Program-made: the position numbers and the translations under genes
Notes under the pieces: generated by a model
The model's input: only the letters and a program-made list of their open reading frames with translations
What the model was told of the DNA's origin: nothing
Databases searched by the model: none
Part shown: piece after piece, positions 26,142 to 34,914 of the stretch
Layout of the letters: each line of letters opens with the position of its first letter
Position numbering within the stretch: the first letter of the stretch is position 1
NCBI GenBank assembly: GCA_024742755.1
Contig: JANSXW010000023.1
Coordinates: 1 to 57,148, forward strand
Reading direction: 5' to 3'
Length of the DNA: 57,148 nt
Source: a bacterium
Lineage (GTDB): Bacteria; Bacteroidota; Bacteroidia; Chitinophagales; Saprospiraceae

Positions 26142-26371
26142 TGGAAATGGACCGAAAAACGCTGCTGCTGGAAGCCGAACAGCTCCGACGCCGCTGGTTC
26201 CGGCAGCTGCAGGCTATTGAGGGAGAACCCAACTGGCCCAAAGGATGGGAACGGCTGGAGCACCTCCGGAGCCTGATCAAGCAAGTGGAGCAGCTTGGAG
26301 ACGAGGATTGGGCAGAGCAACCGGAAGCACAGCAACTCAAACAGACCGTGCAGGAGGCCAAAGACTTGTAA
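26141..26371 (+). CDS. Small charged helical protein coupled to the helicase gene
   Basis: 76 residues, not recognised. It begins at an ATG that overlaps the helicase stop by one base (TAATG), implying translational coupling; an ATG two codons later is the alternative. The sequence is rich in Glu, Gln, Leu and Trp (LEAEQLRRRWFRQLQAIEG, PNWPKGWERLEHLRSLIKQVEQLG) and should be largely helical, perhaps a short coiled coil. There is no signal or membrane segment. It ends 21 bases from the convergent TrmH gene. The coupling suggests a role alongside the helicase, but that is inference only. Confidence 0.6.
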   Translation: MEMDRKTLLLEAEQLRRRWFRQLQAIEGEPNWPKGWERLEHLRSLIKQVEQLGDEDWAEQPEAQQLKQTVQEAKDL

Positions 26372-26392
26372 TCCTCTTTGGAAGGGTGGCAA

Positions 26393-27028
26393 TTACCCCT
26401 TCTTGTGAACGAACTTATTGTAGTTTTTCCGGTCGTGGCGGTCGAGGTAAGCTTCAATGAGGGACGCCCGTTCAGCGGGGGGCATAGGGTTATTGGCTTC
26501 GTACATATCGGCTGCCCGGCGTTGCCTGAGGGCTTCGTAGAGCGTGACTGCGCAGGCAACGGAGATATTCAGGCTTTGCACCATGCCCATTTGGGGGATC
26601 AGGAAATTGCCGGTGGCGAATTGCAGGGAGGCTTCGGAGACCCCATCGTGCTCATTGCCAAACAGCAGGGCGACCGATTGGGTGAAGTCAATCTCGTACA
26701 GGTCCACCGCTTGTTCACCCAGGTGGGTAGCCCATATATGATCATACCTCTGCTGTACATGGGCAAAGCAGGCGGCTACATCATGGTAGAGGTGAATATC
26801 AATCCATTTCCGGGCGCCAGAGCTGGCATTCTTCCCGATTTCAATACGCTCCTTGTCGAGGCTCGGCTCAGTGTACAATACGAAAATCTCCCGGATGCCA
26901 ACCGAGTCACAGGAGCGCAGGACAGCACCGATGTTATGCGGATCGTGCACATTCTCTAAAACCACCGTGAGATTGGGCTGCCGGCGGGCGGCAACTGAAG
27001 CCAACCTTTCCTTTCTTGCTGCTCTCAA
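26393..27028 (-). CDS. trmH: tRNA/rRNA 2'-O-methyltransferase, SpoU/TrmH family
   Basis: 211 residues from a TTG at 27028 (no earlier in-frame start before a stop). SPOUT-fold motifs: ARRQPNLTVVLENVHDPHNIGAVLRSCDSVG (residues about 14-44, the segment typical of TrmH proper, which methylates G18 of tRNA), LLFGNEHDGVS (motif 2), and IPQMGMVQSLNISVACAV (motif 3, the SAM-binding knot). Length is close to E. coli TrmH (229). It starts one base after the stop of the upstream lipoprotein gene, so it is the third gene of a guaA-lipoprotein-trmH run. Specificity as TrmH is likely; a TrmL-like target is less so. Confidence 0.87.
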   Translation of the reverse strand: MRAARKERLASVAARRQPNLTVVLENVHDPHNIGAVLRSCDSVGIREIFVLYTEPSLDKERIEIGKNASSGARKWIDIHLYHDVAACFAHVQQRYDHIWATHLGEQAVDLYEIDFTQSVALLFGNEHDGVSEASLQFATGNFLIPQMGMVQSLNISVACAVTLYEALRQRRAADMYEANNPMPPAERASLIEAYLDRHDRKNYNKFVHKKG

Positions 27029-27029
27029 T

Positions 27030-28577
27030 TTATCTCAAATTCGCTGACTGAAACTGGTAGTCCTGAAACTTCAGGATGTTGACATGCTTGTTCTCGAACT
27101 TCTGTATCGGCGGGTTCTCCATACCGGTAGTGGTAGGCCGGACCACCCGCTCAAAGTCGAACCGTGTATGCAACATCTGCGCCGGCTCCTGCTCCAGCTG
27201 ATACTGGAACTTGGTACCATAATCGTTGAGCATACGGCCAAAGTAGCGGGTCACATCGTATGCCAGGAAGGCTTCCTCCCCGGGTGTCACGCCAAAACGG
27301 TTGTAAAACTTGCGCCTGAAGAACCGGACATCATCGGAGTAGCTGTCCAGGTAGGCATCGCTGCTGATGTGCACATTCAGGCTTTCGTAGAGGTCAAAAT
27401 CAATACGCTCGTATTCCTGCCACTGCGGCATGCCATACACGACCACATGCATAGGCGATGGCTGAGCCTGAGTGGGCTCCCGGCCTGGGTTCATCGGGTT
27501 TTTAGAAAGCTTTGCCTGGCTGAGGAAGGAATAAATAAAGCTTTCATTAGACCAGGAAGGCACGATAAAAACGGTGGTATCTCCGGGTGTCATAAAGGAC
27601 GACAAGTCAATATTGCCAAAACGCTCTTCGTCATTATCGTCTACTTCCACCACGTACTCCCGTAAGCGCAGAGAGTCCTCAATACGCCCCTCAAGGCGGA
27701 AAATTTCTTCCTGGAAATAGTTGAACCGGGCCCGTTCCACCTCTTTGTCTCTGGAGACCAGGACGATCTTTTTGCGCCCATAGTTCTCATAGGCATGCTG
27801 TGTGATCGCCTGACAGTGCGACTGCAAGGTAGGGCTCACCTGAATGTAGTTCGGGTTGGCCGTAGGAATATTGGCAGAAGCGCTATGCGGTGAAACATAG
27901 GTCTTGTTGTTGCGGCGGGCGAATTCAGCCACCATCTCCACATTATCACTGCGGTACGGGCCAATAATCAGGTGAGAATTGTAGAGCTCAGACCGGGTAT
28001 TAAGTAATTTGCCCACTGCGGCCTCCTGCGCCTTGCTGTCCATGACGCGGACATTCAGCTTCACGCCCTGCTCATCGAGCTCATCCAAAGCCATCTGCAT
28101 GCCCCCGTAGTAGTTGAGGGCCCAGGTGGAGTTGCGGAAAATCTCGTTGCTCTCCGGATTGAAGCGGTCCGAAAGGAAGGGCAGCAGCACCGTTACGTTA
28201 TAGGAGGTGTAGAACTCCGTGCCGAAGTCTCCCCGCTCAATAAGTTTGGAAGGGTTGCCCATCACTTCTTCCTGCGCGATGCCCTCACCGGACTGAATCG
28301 GCGGGATACTGTCTGCGGAAATCACTTTCCACTTGATGGTATCCATGGTTTCCACCGGTGTTTCATCTACGATAACCAGCTGGCCGGTTTCAGGATCATA
28401 GATTTTTTTGCCCGGCAGCGGGTCAAGCTCCTCACCAATTTCTTTAGGCTCCTCTTCAGTTTCGGCTTTCCGGAATAAGGCACAGGAAGAGACAGTAAGC
28501 CCCAGAAAGAGGGCGATCAACAGTCTATTCCCATTCAATTGTGGAAGGCGGCTTAGTGCTGATATCATAAACGACAC
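27030..28577 (-). CDS. Lipoprotein with type 1 periplasmic-binding fold (LivK-like)
   Basis: 515 residues. A lipobox LTVSSC gives lipid-anchored Cys at about residue 32. After a Glu/Pro-rich linker comes a Leu/Ile/Val-binding-like domain ([87 protein letters not shown]). In Bacteroidota, proteins of this type next to guaA often also carry LysM domains; none is seen here. The start overlaps the end of guaA: ATG 28577, ATG 28568 or TTG 28538 are possible, the last giving the shortest signal ([13 protein letters not shown]). No ABC permease genes adjoin, so it is probably not a classical transporter component. Ligand unknown. Confidence 0.8.
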   Translation of the reverse strand: MSFMISALSRLPQLNGNRLLIALFLGLTVSSCALFRKAETEEEPKEIGEELDPLPGKKIYDPETGQLVIVDETPVETMDTIKWKVISADSIPPIQSGEGIAQEEVMGNPSKLIERGDFGTEFYTSYNVTVLLPFLSDRFNPESNEIFRNSTWALNYYGGMQMALDELDEQGVKLNVRVMDSKAQEAAVGKLLNTRSELYNSHLIIGPYRSDNVEMVAEFARRNNKTYVSPHSASANIPTANPNYIQVSPTLQSHCQAITQHAYENYGRKKIVLVSRDKEVERARFNYFQEEIFRLEGRIEDSLRLREYVVEVDDNDEERFGNIDLSSFMTPGDTTVFIVPSWSNESFIYSFLSQAKLSKNPMNPGREPTQAQPSPMHVVVYGMPQWQEYERIDFDLYESLNVHISSDAYLDSYSDDVRFFRRKFYNRFGVTPGEEAFLAYDVTRYFGRMLNDYGTKFQYQLEQEPAQMLHTRFDFERVVRPTTTGMENPPIQKFENKHVNILKFQDYQFQSANLR

Positions 28578-30078
28578 GGTTTATTCCTTTTACATTATTG
28601 ATGATCTCGCTGGACACGGTGGCCAGGAAATCGTGCGGCAGACGGCTCCATTCCGCAGTCATCCCATCCCGGGAGTTCACGGCCCGCAGCGCAACGGTCT
28701 TTTCATAGGTCCGTTCATCGCCCATTACCCCCACCGATTGCACCGGGAGGAGAATGGTACCCGCTTGCCAAACTTCATCGTACAAGCCGAATTTACGAAG
28801 ATTGTTGATATAAATCGCATCTGCCTCCTGCAGCATGCGCACCTTTTCCTGTGTAATATCCCCTAAAATCCGGATACCCAGGCCTGGCCCGGGGAACGGA
28901 TGACGGCTCACAATCGCCTGCGGAACCTCTAATTCTGCGCCCACAAGCCGTACTTCGTCCTTGAACAACATGCGCAGCGGCTCCACAATTTTGAGGTTGA
29001 GCATTTCGGGCAAACCACCAACATTATGGTGCGATTTTATCGTGACGGACGGACCGTGCACGGATACCGACTCGATCACATCCGGGTAAATCGTGCCCTG
29101 CCCCAGCCACTTGATCGCCCGGTCTTCTTCTTCCAGCTTCAGCGCTTCTCTTTCAAAGACCTCTATGAACACCCGGCCGATCACTTTGCGCTTTTGTTCC
29201 GGATCAGAAACGCCTTTCAGTTCCTTATAAAATGCTTCTTTGGCATCCACACCAACCACACGCAGCCCCATATCCTTGTAAGAATGGAGCACCTCCTCAA
29301 ATTCATCCTTGCGCAACAAACCGTTATCCACAAAAATACAGACCAGGTTGTCGCCAATCGCCTCGTGCAGCAGGGAGGCTGCAACGGTGGAATCCACGCC
29401 ACCGGACAGCCCCATTAAGACGTGGTCGTCCCCAAGTTGGTCACGCAGGGCTTGCACCGTTTCCTCTACAAAGGCAGCCGGGGTCCACTCTGCATGGCAA
29501 CCGGCGATGTCCTTGACGAAGTTCTTAAGGACCGTCATGCCATCCAGGCTGTGCGAAACCTCCGGGTGGAACTGTATGCAGTAGACCGGCTGTGCAAAAG
29601 CTCCTGTTTTAGACTTGTAGGCCGCAACATCCACATGTGCCGTGCCCGCCAGCAGTTCGAACTGTTCAGGGATTTCCATGATCGTATCCCCGTGCGACAT
29701 CCATACCTGAGACCCCTCGGGCACATCCGCCAGGAAGGGGTCCGACTGATACATGCGGCTCAGTTCGGCTTTGCCATACTCTCTTTTCAGGGAGCGCTCC
29801 ACCTTACCGCCCATTTGTTTGGCGATGTACTGCGCACCGTAGCAGATGCCCAGTACCGGGCGCTGCCCGATGAGTTGGTCCAGATCAGTATGCAGTGCAT
29901 TTTCGTCGGCAACGGAGAAGGGGCTTCCCGATAAAATGATGCCTTTGATGGTATCGTCCAGCTCCGGTACCTTGTTGAAAGGCACAATCTCGCTGTAGAC
30001 GTTGAGCTCCCGGATACGCCGCGCAATGAGCTGCGTATACTGCGAGCCGAAGTCGAGGATGAGGATTTTTTCTGTCAT
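28525..30078 (-). CDS. guaA: GMP synthase (glutamine-hydrolysing)
   Basis: 517 residues, standard length. It aminates XMP to GMP, the last step of de novo guanine nucleotide synthesis, in the cytosol. The N-terminal class I glutaminase domain has [15 protein letters not shown], the nucleophile in GICYGAQ (Cys 79) and FHPEVSHS. The PP-loop ATP pyrophosphatase motif is [11 protein letters not shown]. The dimerisation domain ends in [13 protein letters not shown], the universal GuaA C-terminus, which fixes the stop at 28525. A weak -7 like element (TATCTTCG, minus strand, 30082-30089) sits just upstream. The downstream lipoprotein gene begins within the last 50 bases. Confidence 0.97.
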   Translation of the reverse strand: MTEKILILDFGSQYTQLIARRIRELNVYSEIVPFNKVPELDDTIKGIILSGSPFSVADENALHTDLDQLIGQRPVLGICYGAQYIAKQMGGKVERSLKREYGKAELSRMYQSDPFLADVPEGSQVWMSHGDTIMEIPEQFELLAGTAHVDVAAYKSKTGAFAQPVYCIQFHPEVSHSLDGMTVLKNFVKDIAGCHAEWTPAAFVEETVQALRDQLGDDHVLMGLSGGVDSTVAASLLHEAIGDNLVCIFVDNGLLRKDEFEEVLHSYKDMGLRVVGVDAKEAFYKELKGVSDPEQKRKVIGRVFIEVFEREALKLEEEDRAIKWLGQGTIYPDVIESVSVHGPSVTIKSHHNVGGLPEMLNLKIVEPLRMLFKDEVRLVGAELEVPQAIVSRHPFPGPGLGIRILGDITQEKVRMLQEADAIYINNLRKFGLYDEVWQAGTILLPVQSVGVMGDERTYEKTVALRAVNSRDGMTAEWSRLPHDFLATVSSEIINNVKGINRVVYDISTKPPSTIEWE

Positions 30079-30156
30079 GGCGCGAAGATAGGATTTTCTC
30101 CCATCATTACAGCCCTTTGCCGGCAGTGGAATGGCAGGGGAGGCATGGATTAAACT

Positions 30157-31092
30157 TTACTCCTGCAAACCACGCCCCTGTTTGCGGATTTTACCTTCCT
30201 TGTTGAGCTGCTTCATCAGGCGGTCCAGGATGCCGTTGATGAAGTCCTTGCTTTTGTCGGTGCTGTACTGCTTGGAAATTTCCACGAACTCATTGAGCGT
30301 TACCTTGGTCGGGATAGACGGGAAGGAGGTCAGTTCGCTCAGGGCCATTTTCAGCAGGATCATATCAATGACGGCCACCCGGTCGGCATCCCAGTTGCGC
30401 AGGGTAGGCTCAATCACGGACAGCAAATCGTCACCTTCTTCAATCACCTGCCGCAGCAGACGCTCGCCGAAGTCGTCCACGGCTTCCCCCTGCGGGCGGT
30501 GTTCCTCAAAGAAGTCGCCCTCCACCGGCAGTGCCTTGATGGTTTTCTTCACCGCGCCTACCACAAGGGACTCATCGTCCACCCAGTTTGGATAATGGTC
30601 TTCCAGGAAATCGTTGAAGGGTTCGTTGTTGACCAAATGCTTGAAGAGGGACAGCAGCATTTCGGTATGCTCCTCATCGGTGTGGGAAGCCTGCCGGCTG
30701 TAAGCCCGGTACTCTTCCGTCTTGGCAAAATCCTGATAAAAGCTCCGGATATTGTCCAGATCGATACGGTTTTTCAGCTTGCGGCGGCGCAGCAATTCCT
30801 GAAAACCATCATTGCGCACCAACGATTGAAGGCGTTCATTTTCAGCCAATACAGCCGTGAACTGTTTGTCCGAATCGGAGGGCAGGAGTTTTTCCAATTT
30901 CTTGGCTTTGTCCTGAATGGCATACTCTGATGTACGCACCAGCGCCCAAAGCGTGAAGAGGTACAAATCAAAGGAGCGCTGCACATTCGCGCGGTATCTT
31001 TTGACGGCGTCGTCAAGCCCAAGCGAATGGTCTTGGCTCATGGAATAAAGCATCTGCATTACTTTAATGCGGATATTCCTTCTACTCAGCAT
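30157..31092 (-). CDS. nusB: Transcription antitermination factor NusB, long Bacteroidota form
   Basis: 311 residues, about twice the E. coli protein; long NusB forms are usual in Bacteroidota. The N-terminus MLSRRNIRIKVMQMLYS and the C-terminal core WDADRVAVIDMILLKMALSEL then PTKVTLNEFVEISKQYSTDKSKDFINGILDRL are the NusB signatures, separated by a helical insert of about 150 residues. NusB joins NusE on boxA RNA to allow antitermination in rRNA transcription. The gene has its own -7 element and lies 78 bases upstream (in transcription sense) of guaA. Confidence 0.9.
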   Translation of the reverse strand: MLSRRNIRIKVMQMLYSMSQDHSLGLDDAVKRYRANVQRSFDLYLFTLWALVRTSEYAIQDKAKKLEKLLPSDSDKQFTAVLAENERLQSLVRNDGFQELLRRRKLKNRIDLDNIRSFYQDFAKTEEYRAYSRQASHTDEEHTEMLLSLFKHLVNNEPFNDFLEDHYPNWVDDESLVVGAVKKTIKALPVEGDFFEEHRPQGEAVDDFGERLLRQVIEEGDDLLSVIEPTLRNWDADRVAVIDMILLKMALSELTSFPSIPTKVTLNEFVEISKQYSTDKSKDFINGILDRLMKQLNKEGKIRKQGRGLQE

Positions 31093-31120
31093 ATTTCAAT
31101 ATTCCCGGTTAAAGTCGTCG

Positions 31121-31128
31121 CAAATATA
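31121..31128 (-). promoter_or_regulatory. -7 element TATATTTG for nusB
   Basis: On the minus strand TATATTTG, an exact TAnnTTTG match, lies 29 bases before ATG 31092. Together with the terminator at 31181-31230 it separates nusB from the upstream DoxX operon. Confidence 0.55.
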
Positions 31129-31180
31129 CACTCTGATTGCTGGTTTGCGACATGTAGACCGATCAATTTGCCTTTAAAAC

Positions 31181-31230
31181 AAAAAAAGCCCGGGCTGACC
31201 AGGCAAAAATCCTGACTTCAACCCGGGTAT
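31181..31230 (-). terminator. Rho-independent terminator after the DoxX gene
   Basis: In the minus direction CCCGGGTTGA (31227-31218) pairs with TCAGCCCGGG (31198-31189), with a possible inner CAGG/CCTG extension, followed by a run of seven T (31187-31181). It lies directly after the stop of the DoxX-family gene. Confidence 0.88.
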
Positions 31231-31254
31231 TTGGCGGCCTGTAGCGCTCCCGCA

Positions 31255-32865
31255 CTATTGCATATAGCCGGCTTTCAGTTCTTCGTAAGTTGGCAGTTTC
31301 TTGTAATGCCATTTGCCAATGACTTTTCCATTCTTCAGCAGCACCACGCCCGGATTAGACCGGACAATGGTTTTCAGCAGGATATCATCGCCCGTGTAGA
31401 ATGGATAGTTGCTGTTGGATGCCGCCTGAAACTGCTCCAGCTTTTCCGGTGATGCAAAGCTGGTTGCCCCAAACACCTTATAACCATCCTGCTGCGCCTC
31501 CGCCAGTACCGGATTGACGATGTCCGTCCAGGGGTTAAGATAGCCTTTGCCAAAGTGATAGGCCGTTTCCTCTACCTGCCGCTTGTCGATCCGGTCAATA
31601 CTGCGCACCAGCTTGATGGTGTCTTCCACCGCTACCGTGTCTACTTTATAGACGGTATCACGGAGCATCTGCGTGGTGACCTCTTCCTTCTCGGTGTATA
31701 ATTTATAGGCTACGACCATAAAGCTGTAGTCCGGATTATTAAGGATATCGTAGGTCACATCGCCGCCTTCCGGCCCGCCTGACAGTTCGAAGTCGCTGAT
31801 TTTGCTGCGCTCCACCACCTTGGCGGTCGTATCGCCTTCCAACGCCCACTGCTGAGCCAGGTAGCTGGCCAACTCCGCCTCATAAGGTTCGCCTTCTGCA
31901 CTTGGGATGCCGAAGCCGTCGGCGGTTTTTACCACTTTTACCACAGGGTCGGCCTTGATCTGCTCCAGGTCCCACTCCTCTTTCGGGTAATCCTTGTATT
32001 TCTTCAGGTATTCATCGATGGGGAACTGCGCCGTTTCACCTGTTTCCTTATTGGTCACCTTGTAGGCAATGACTTCGGCGTTGTTCTCGGCCAGGTCTTC
32101 CAGTTCCTTCTCCAGGCGGATGTTGGCTTCGTTGTGGAAGGGGCGGAAATCGGTGTGCGGAATATCCCACATGTAGTTGCTGAAACAGTAAAGCGTCAGT
32201 GCCGCAGTGCCCAAAATAACCGCTGCGGTACGCCCACCTGCGCCCATGAGCTGATGCATCTTCCCATGAAAAATCAGGAACAGGATGGAAGGCACGAGCA
32301 GGAACACGTCCTTCATAAAGGAAGTGAATGGTGCCAGCTTGATGAAGTCTCCAAAGCAGCCGCAATCGGTCACCTTCATATTGGTTTCCACATAAGGGCC
32401 CCACTGTCCAAACTGGAAGAAATTGACGCCCGCAGGCACATAGCCGGTCAGGAAGGTAAAGCCCGTCAGCACGGTAAAGAAAGCTACGAGCAGGAAGAAG
32501 GCCCAGGCCGTCAGCTTCCGGGAGGAACCAATAAGCAGCATGATGCCGAGCACGATTTCAAAGACAATCATGAACACGGAAAAGCCGATCGCCCACTCCG
32601 CCAGCTGCGGAAACATCGGCGCCAGGAAGGAGAACCAGGTACCGGAAAAGGTAGACTCGAACTCCGCGAAGTACTGCTCCATTTTGTAAGCCGTACCAAG
32701 GGGGTCTACCGCCTTCACCCAGCCGGAAAAAATAAACAGCGCCCCGCAGAAGTTTTGCAGGAAGCTGATGATCCAGTTTTCAATACGCTTGGTCGTCAAC
32801 CCGATAATCAGGGTCAGCAGCAGCGCCACGGCTGCAACGGAAAGTACCAGAGTGCCTATAGTCAT
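31255..32865 (-). CDS. DoxX-family membrane protein with thioredoxin-like C-terminal part (BT_3928 type)
   Basis: 536 residues. About five membrane helices fill residues 1-240 (LVLSVAAVALLLTLIIGL; FLQNFCGALFIFSGWVKAVDPLGTAYKM, the DoxX signature; FSVFMIVFEIVLGIMLLIGSS; AFFLLVAFFTVLTGFTFL; then VFLLVPSILFLIFHGK). A conserved DCGCFGDF between helices offers a redox Cys pair, as in MauE/DoxX-like thiol proteins. The periplasmic or cytosolic C-terminal part ends in a thioredoxin-like segment (PGVVLLKNGKVIGKWHY). Its ATG overlaps the DUF1599 stop by four bases (ATGA), so the two are one operon, a pairing I recall as common in Bacteroidota. A thiol-redox role is inference. Confidence 0.82.
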   Translation of the reverse strand: MTIGTLVLSVAAVALLLTLIIGLTTKRIENWIISFLQNFCGALFIFSGWVKAVDPLGTAYKMEQYFAEFESTFSGTWFSFLAPMFPQLAEWAIGFSVFMIVFEIVLGIMLLIGSSRKLTAWAFFLLVAFFTVLTGFTFLTGYVPAGVNFFQFGQWGPYVETNMKVTDCGCFGDFIKLAPFTSFMKDVFLLVPSILFLIFHGKMHQLMGAGGRTAAVILGTAALTLYCFSNYMWDIPHTDFRPFHNEANIRLEKELEDLAENNAEVIAYKVTNKETGETAQFPIDEYLKKYKDYPKEEWDLEQIKADPVVKVVKTADGFGIPSAEGEPYEAELASYLAQQWALEGDTTAKVVERSKISDFELSGGPEGGDVTYDILNNPDYSFMVVAYKLYTEKEEVTTQMLRDTVYKVDTVAVEDTIKLVRSIDRIDKRQVEETAYHFGKGYLNPWTDIVNPVLAEAQQDGYKVFGATSFASPEKLEQFQAASNSNYPFYTGDDILLKTIVRSNPGVVLLKNGKVIGKWHYKKLPTYEELKAGYMQ

Positions 32866-33413
32866 GATGAAGCGTTTTGTTCGTTCAGTTTGATGAGTGC
32901 AAAAATAGCATAATTGATAATGTCCAGATAATTGGCGTCCAGCCCCTCTGAAACCAGGGTTTGCCCGGCATTGTCTTCGATCTGCCGGACGCGCAGGAGC
33001 TTTTGCAAAATCATATCCGTCATGGAAGCGATGCGCATATCCCGCCAGGCTTCCCCGTAGTCGTGGTTCTTGGCTTCGAGCAGCTCCCGGGTCAGCGCCA
33101 CTTTGGCATCGTAATGAGCCACCGCCTCTTCGGGGGGCAGCTCTATGGGAGCGTCTTTCGGCAGCTCCAGCTGAATCAGCGCCATAATGCTGTAGTTGAT
33201 CAGCCCGCGGTAATCGTCCTCCACCCGGTCTTCCACCTTTTGCTGCTGTTTCTCCTCGATACTGCGGATGCGCCTGGCCTTGATGTACAGTTGGTCCGTG
33301 AGGGAAGCCGGCCGCAGGATACGCCAGGACGTCCCGTAGTCTATTGTTTTCTTACGGAACAACTCCCGGCACGCGGCCATGATTTCGTCGAAGGATTCCA
33401 GTGTGGTTTTCAA
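32862..33413 (-). CDS. DUF1599 (nucleotide modification associated domain 1) protein, start at TTG
   Basis: 183 residues from TTG 33413. Two copies of one domain follow each other: LESFDEIMAACRELFRKKTIDYGTSWRILRPASLTD (from about residue 5) and ALTRELLEAKNHDYGEAWRDMRIASMTDMIL (from about 108), each ending in a LINYSIMALIQL or IINYAIFALIKL helix. A longer frame begins at 33467, but its first 18 codons cover the -7 element TATATTTG at 33430-33437, so the TTG start is chosen; it also gives the family-typical N-terminus KTTLESFDEI. The domain is linked by name to modified-nucleotide systems, but in this operon with a DoxX protein its role is unknown. Confidence 0.82.
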   Translation of the reverse strand: MKTTLESFDEIMAACRELFRKKTIDYGTSWRILRPASLTDQLYIKARRIRSIEEKQQQKVEDRVEDDYRGLINYSIMALIQLELPKDAPIELPPEEAVAHYDAKVALTRELLEAKNHDYGEAWRDMRIASMTDMILQKLLRVRQIEDNAGQTLVSEGLDANYLDIINYAIFALIKLNEQNASS

Positions 33414-33429
33414 GGTGCGTGGTTTTGCG

Positions 33430-33437
33430 CAAATATA
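33430..33437 (-). promoter_or_regulatory. -7 element TATATTTG deciding the DUF1599 start
   Basis: On the minus strand this reads TATATTTG. The transcript would start near 33423, ten bases before TTG 33413 and downstream of the ATG at 33467, which therefore cannot be the start on this promoter. Confidence 0.6.
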
Positions 33438-33505
33438 CTCACTCCCGTGCCTAATTGAGAATTCCATGCGGTAAAGATGGCAATAATACCGTTACGTCCT
33501 GTTAA

Positions 33506-33513
33506 TACCTTTG
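33506..33513 (+). promoter_or_regulatory. -7 element TACCTTTG for the YigZ gene
   Basis: TACCTTTG lies 41 bases before ATG 33555 and is divergent from the DUF1599 -7 element 68 bases away. No -33 TTTG at the usual distance. Confidence 0.5.
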
Positions 33514-33554
33514 CAAGGTTTGTTAACAGGGTGTAAAAGATTAATTTCACGCCG

Positions 33555-34217
33555 ATGCCAAACCTAAAAGATACGTACCAGACGATTAGCGGGATGGCTT
33601 CGGGCGAATTCCGCGACCGGGGCAGCAAGTTCATTGCCTACGCCTACCCGGCTTACAACGAAGACGAGTGGAAAGCCGCCCTGGAAGACGTCCGCAAGCT
33701 CCACCCCAAAGCCCGCCACTACTGCTACGCCTTCCGGCTGGGGCTGGACCAGAACAACTTCCGCGCCAATGATGACGGAGAACCCAGCGGCACCGCCGGC
33801 CGGCCCATTCTGGGGCAGATTGACAGCTTCGGGCTGACTTACGTGATTGTCATCGTAATCCGGTACTTTGGGGGCACCCTTTTGGGCACATCAGGCCTGA
33901 TTAATGCCTACCGCGAAAGCACGGCGCTTGCCCTCAGGGAAGCCGATATTATCGAGCGTACCGTTGAAGAAGTCTACCGCCTGTCTTTTGATTACGGCCT
34001 GATGGGCAACGTGATGAGCAGCATCGAACACCTGCAACTCAACATGATTGGCCAAAACTTTGACACTTCCGCGACCGTCGACCTGGCGATCCGCCGCAGC
34101 GAGGCCGCCCCTACCCTCCTCCGGCTCAAAGCCGCCATCGGCAACCTGTACCTGGAGGAAGTGGATGAAGAAACCGAAGTGGAGGGGCTGGGCATTGAGT
34201 GGGTGGAAACGAGGTAA
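33555..34217 (+). CDS. YigZ/IMPACT-family protein
   Basis: 220 residues. The N-terminal UPF0029 domain has the family core RDRGSKFIAYAYP, HYCYAFRLG, NDDGEPSGTAGRPILGQI and VIVIRYFGGTLLGTSGLINAYRES (about 50-125). The C-terminal DUF1949 half (FDYGLMGNVMSSIEHL onwards) is ferredoxin-like. E. coli YigZ and eukaryotic IMPACT share this fold; IMPACT acts on translation control through GCN1, while the bacterial role is unclear. It is a single gene with its own -7 element, and the intergenic space to the next gene (34218-34323) shows nothing recognisable. Confidence 0.9.
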   Translation: MPNLKDTYQTISGMASGEFRDRGSKFIAYAYPAYNEDEWKAALEDVRKLHPKARHYCYAFRLGLDQNNFRANDDGEPSGTAGRPILGQIDSFGLTYVIVIVIRYFGGTLLGTSGLINAYRESTALALREADIIERTVEEVYRLSFDYGLMGNVMSSIEHLQLNMIGQNFDTSATVDLAIRRSEAAPTLLRLKAAIGNLYLEEVDEETEVEGLGIEWVETR

Positions 34218-34323
34218 ACGGCCCGGGCAAGACTGGCACCTGCCTGGCTGGAGCAGACATTGGAGCAGGAGCGAATGAACCATCGGGCATCCACGGCGCT
34301 TTTACTTTAAAGACTCTTACGCC

Positions 34324-34782
34324 TTGAGCCACAAGAAAGTACCCCGATTCGAGGAAGCGCAGACCCACTACATCTCCGAGCAACGGTCCCGGACGATGAG
34401 CCGCATCCGGTCGAAGGACACCAAGGCGGAAGTCCGGCTGCGAAAGGCACTCTGGGCCAGAGGGTACCGCTACCGCAAAAATGTCAAAAGCCTGCCTGGC
34501 AGCCCGGATATTGCCATCAAAAAGTACAAAGTGGCAGTATTCATTGACGGTGAATTCTGGCATGGCTACAACTGGGAAGAAAAGCAGCATGCCATCAAGC
34601 GAAACCGCGCCTACTGGATCCCCAAAATAGAGCGGAATATGGAGCGCGACCGGGAAAACACCCGAAAACTACAGGAAAAAGGATGGCTCGTCCTTCGTTT
34701 CTGGGAGCAGCGCCTGAAAAAGGAATTCAATATCTGCCTGGCCCTGATCACGGAAGCCATTGAAGACCGCCGCGCTCCTTAA
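34324..34782 (+). CDS. Very-short-patch-repair (Vsr)-type endonuclease, zinc-less variant
   Basis: 152 residues starting at TTG 34324 (no ATG before residue 25). The order of elements is that of Vsr: RSRTMSRIRSKDTKAEVRLRKAL with the conserved Glu, LPGSPDIAIKKYKVAVF with the catalytic Asp, and FWHG with the His, then IPKIERNMERDRENTRKLQEKGWLVLRFWE. Compared with E. coli Vsr (THGCFWHHHHC), the Thr-His pair is Ile-Asp, the zinc ligands Cys66, His71, Cys73 and Cys117 are Glu, Tyr, Trp and Gln. So it keeps the endonuclease fold but not the zinc site. No Dcm-like methylase lies in the window. T:G mismatch nicking is plausible, not shown. Confidence 0.8.
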   Translation: MSHKKVPRFEEAQTHYISEQRSRTMSRIRSKDTKAEVRLRKALWARGYRYRKNVKSLPGSPDIAIKKYKVAVFIDGEFWHGYNWEEKQHAIKRNRAYWIPKIERNMERDRENTRKLQEKGWLVLRFWEQRLKKEFNICLALITEAIEDRRAP

Positions 34783-34854
34783 GGGACACTCCTAATGTAT
34801 AGTGGCTTGCAGTTTACCTGACATTCTCATTACCTTCGAATTCCGATCATTCCT

Positions 34855-34862
34855 TAGTTTTG
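34855..34862 (+). promoter_or_regulatory. -7 element TAGTTTTG for the first subtilase gene
   Basis: TAGTTTTG matches TAnnTTTG and lies 52 bases before ATG 34915. It supports the ATG over the in-frame TTG at 34885. Confidence 0.45.
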
Positions 34863-34914
34863 GCAGTCCTCCCGACACCCCTGATTGTTTCGTACACAAG
34901 TAAACTATCTTACA

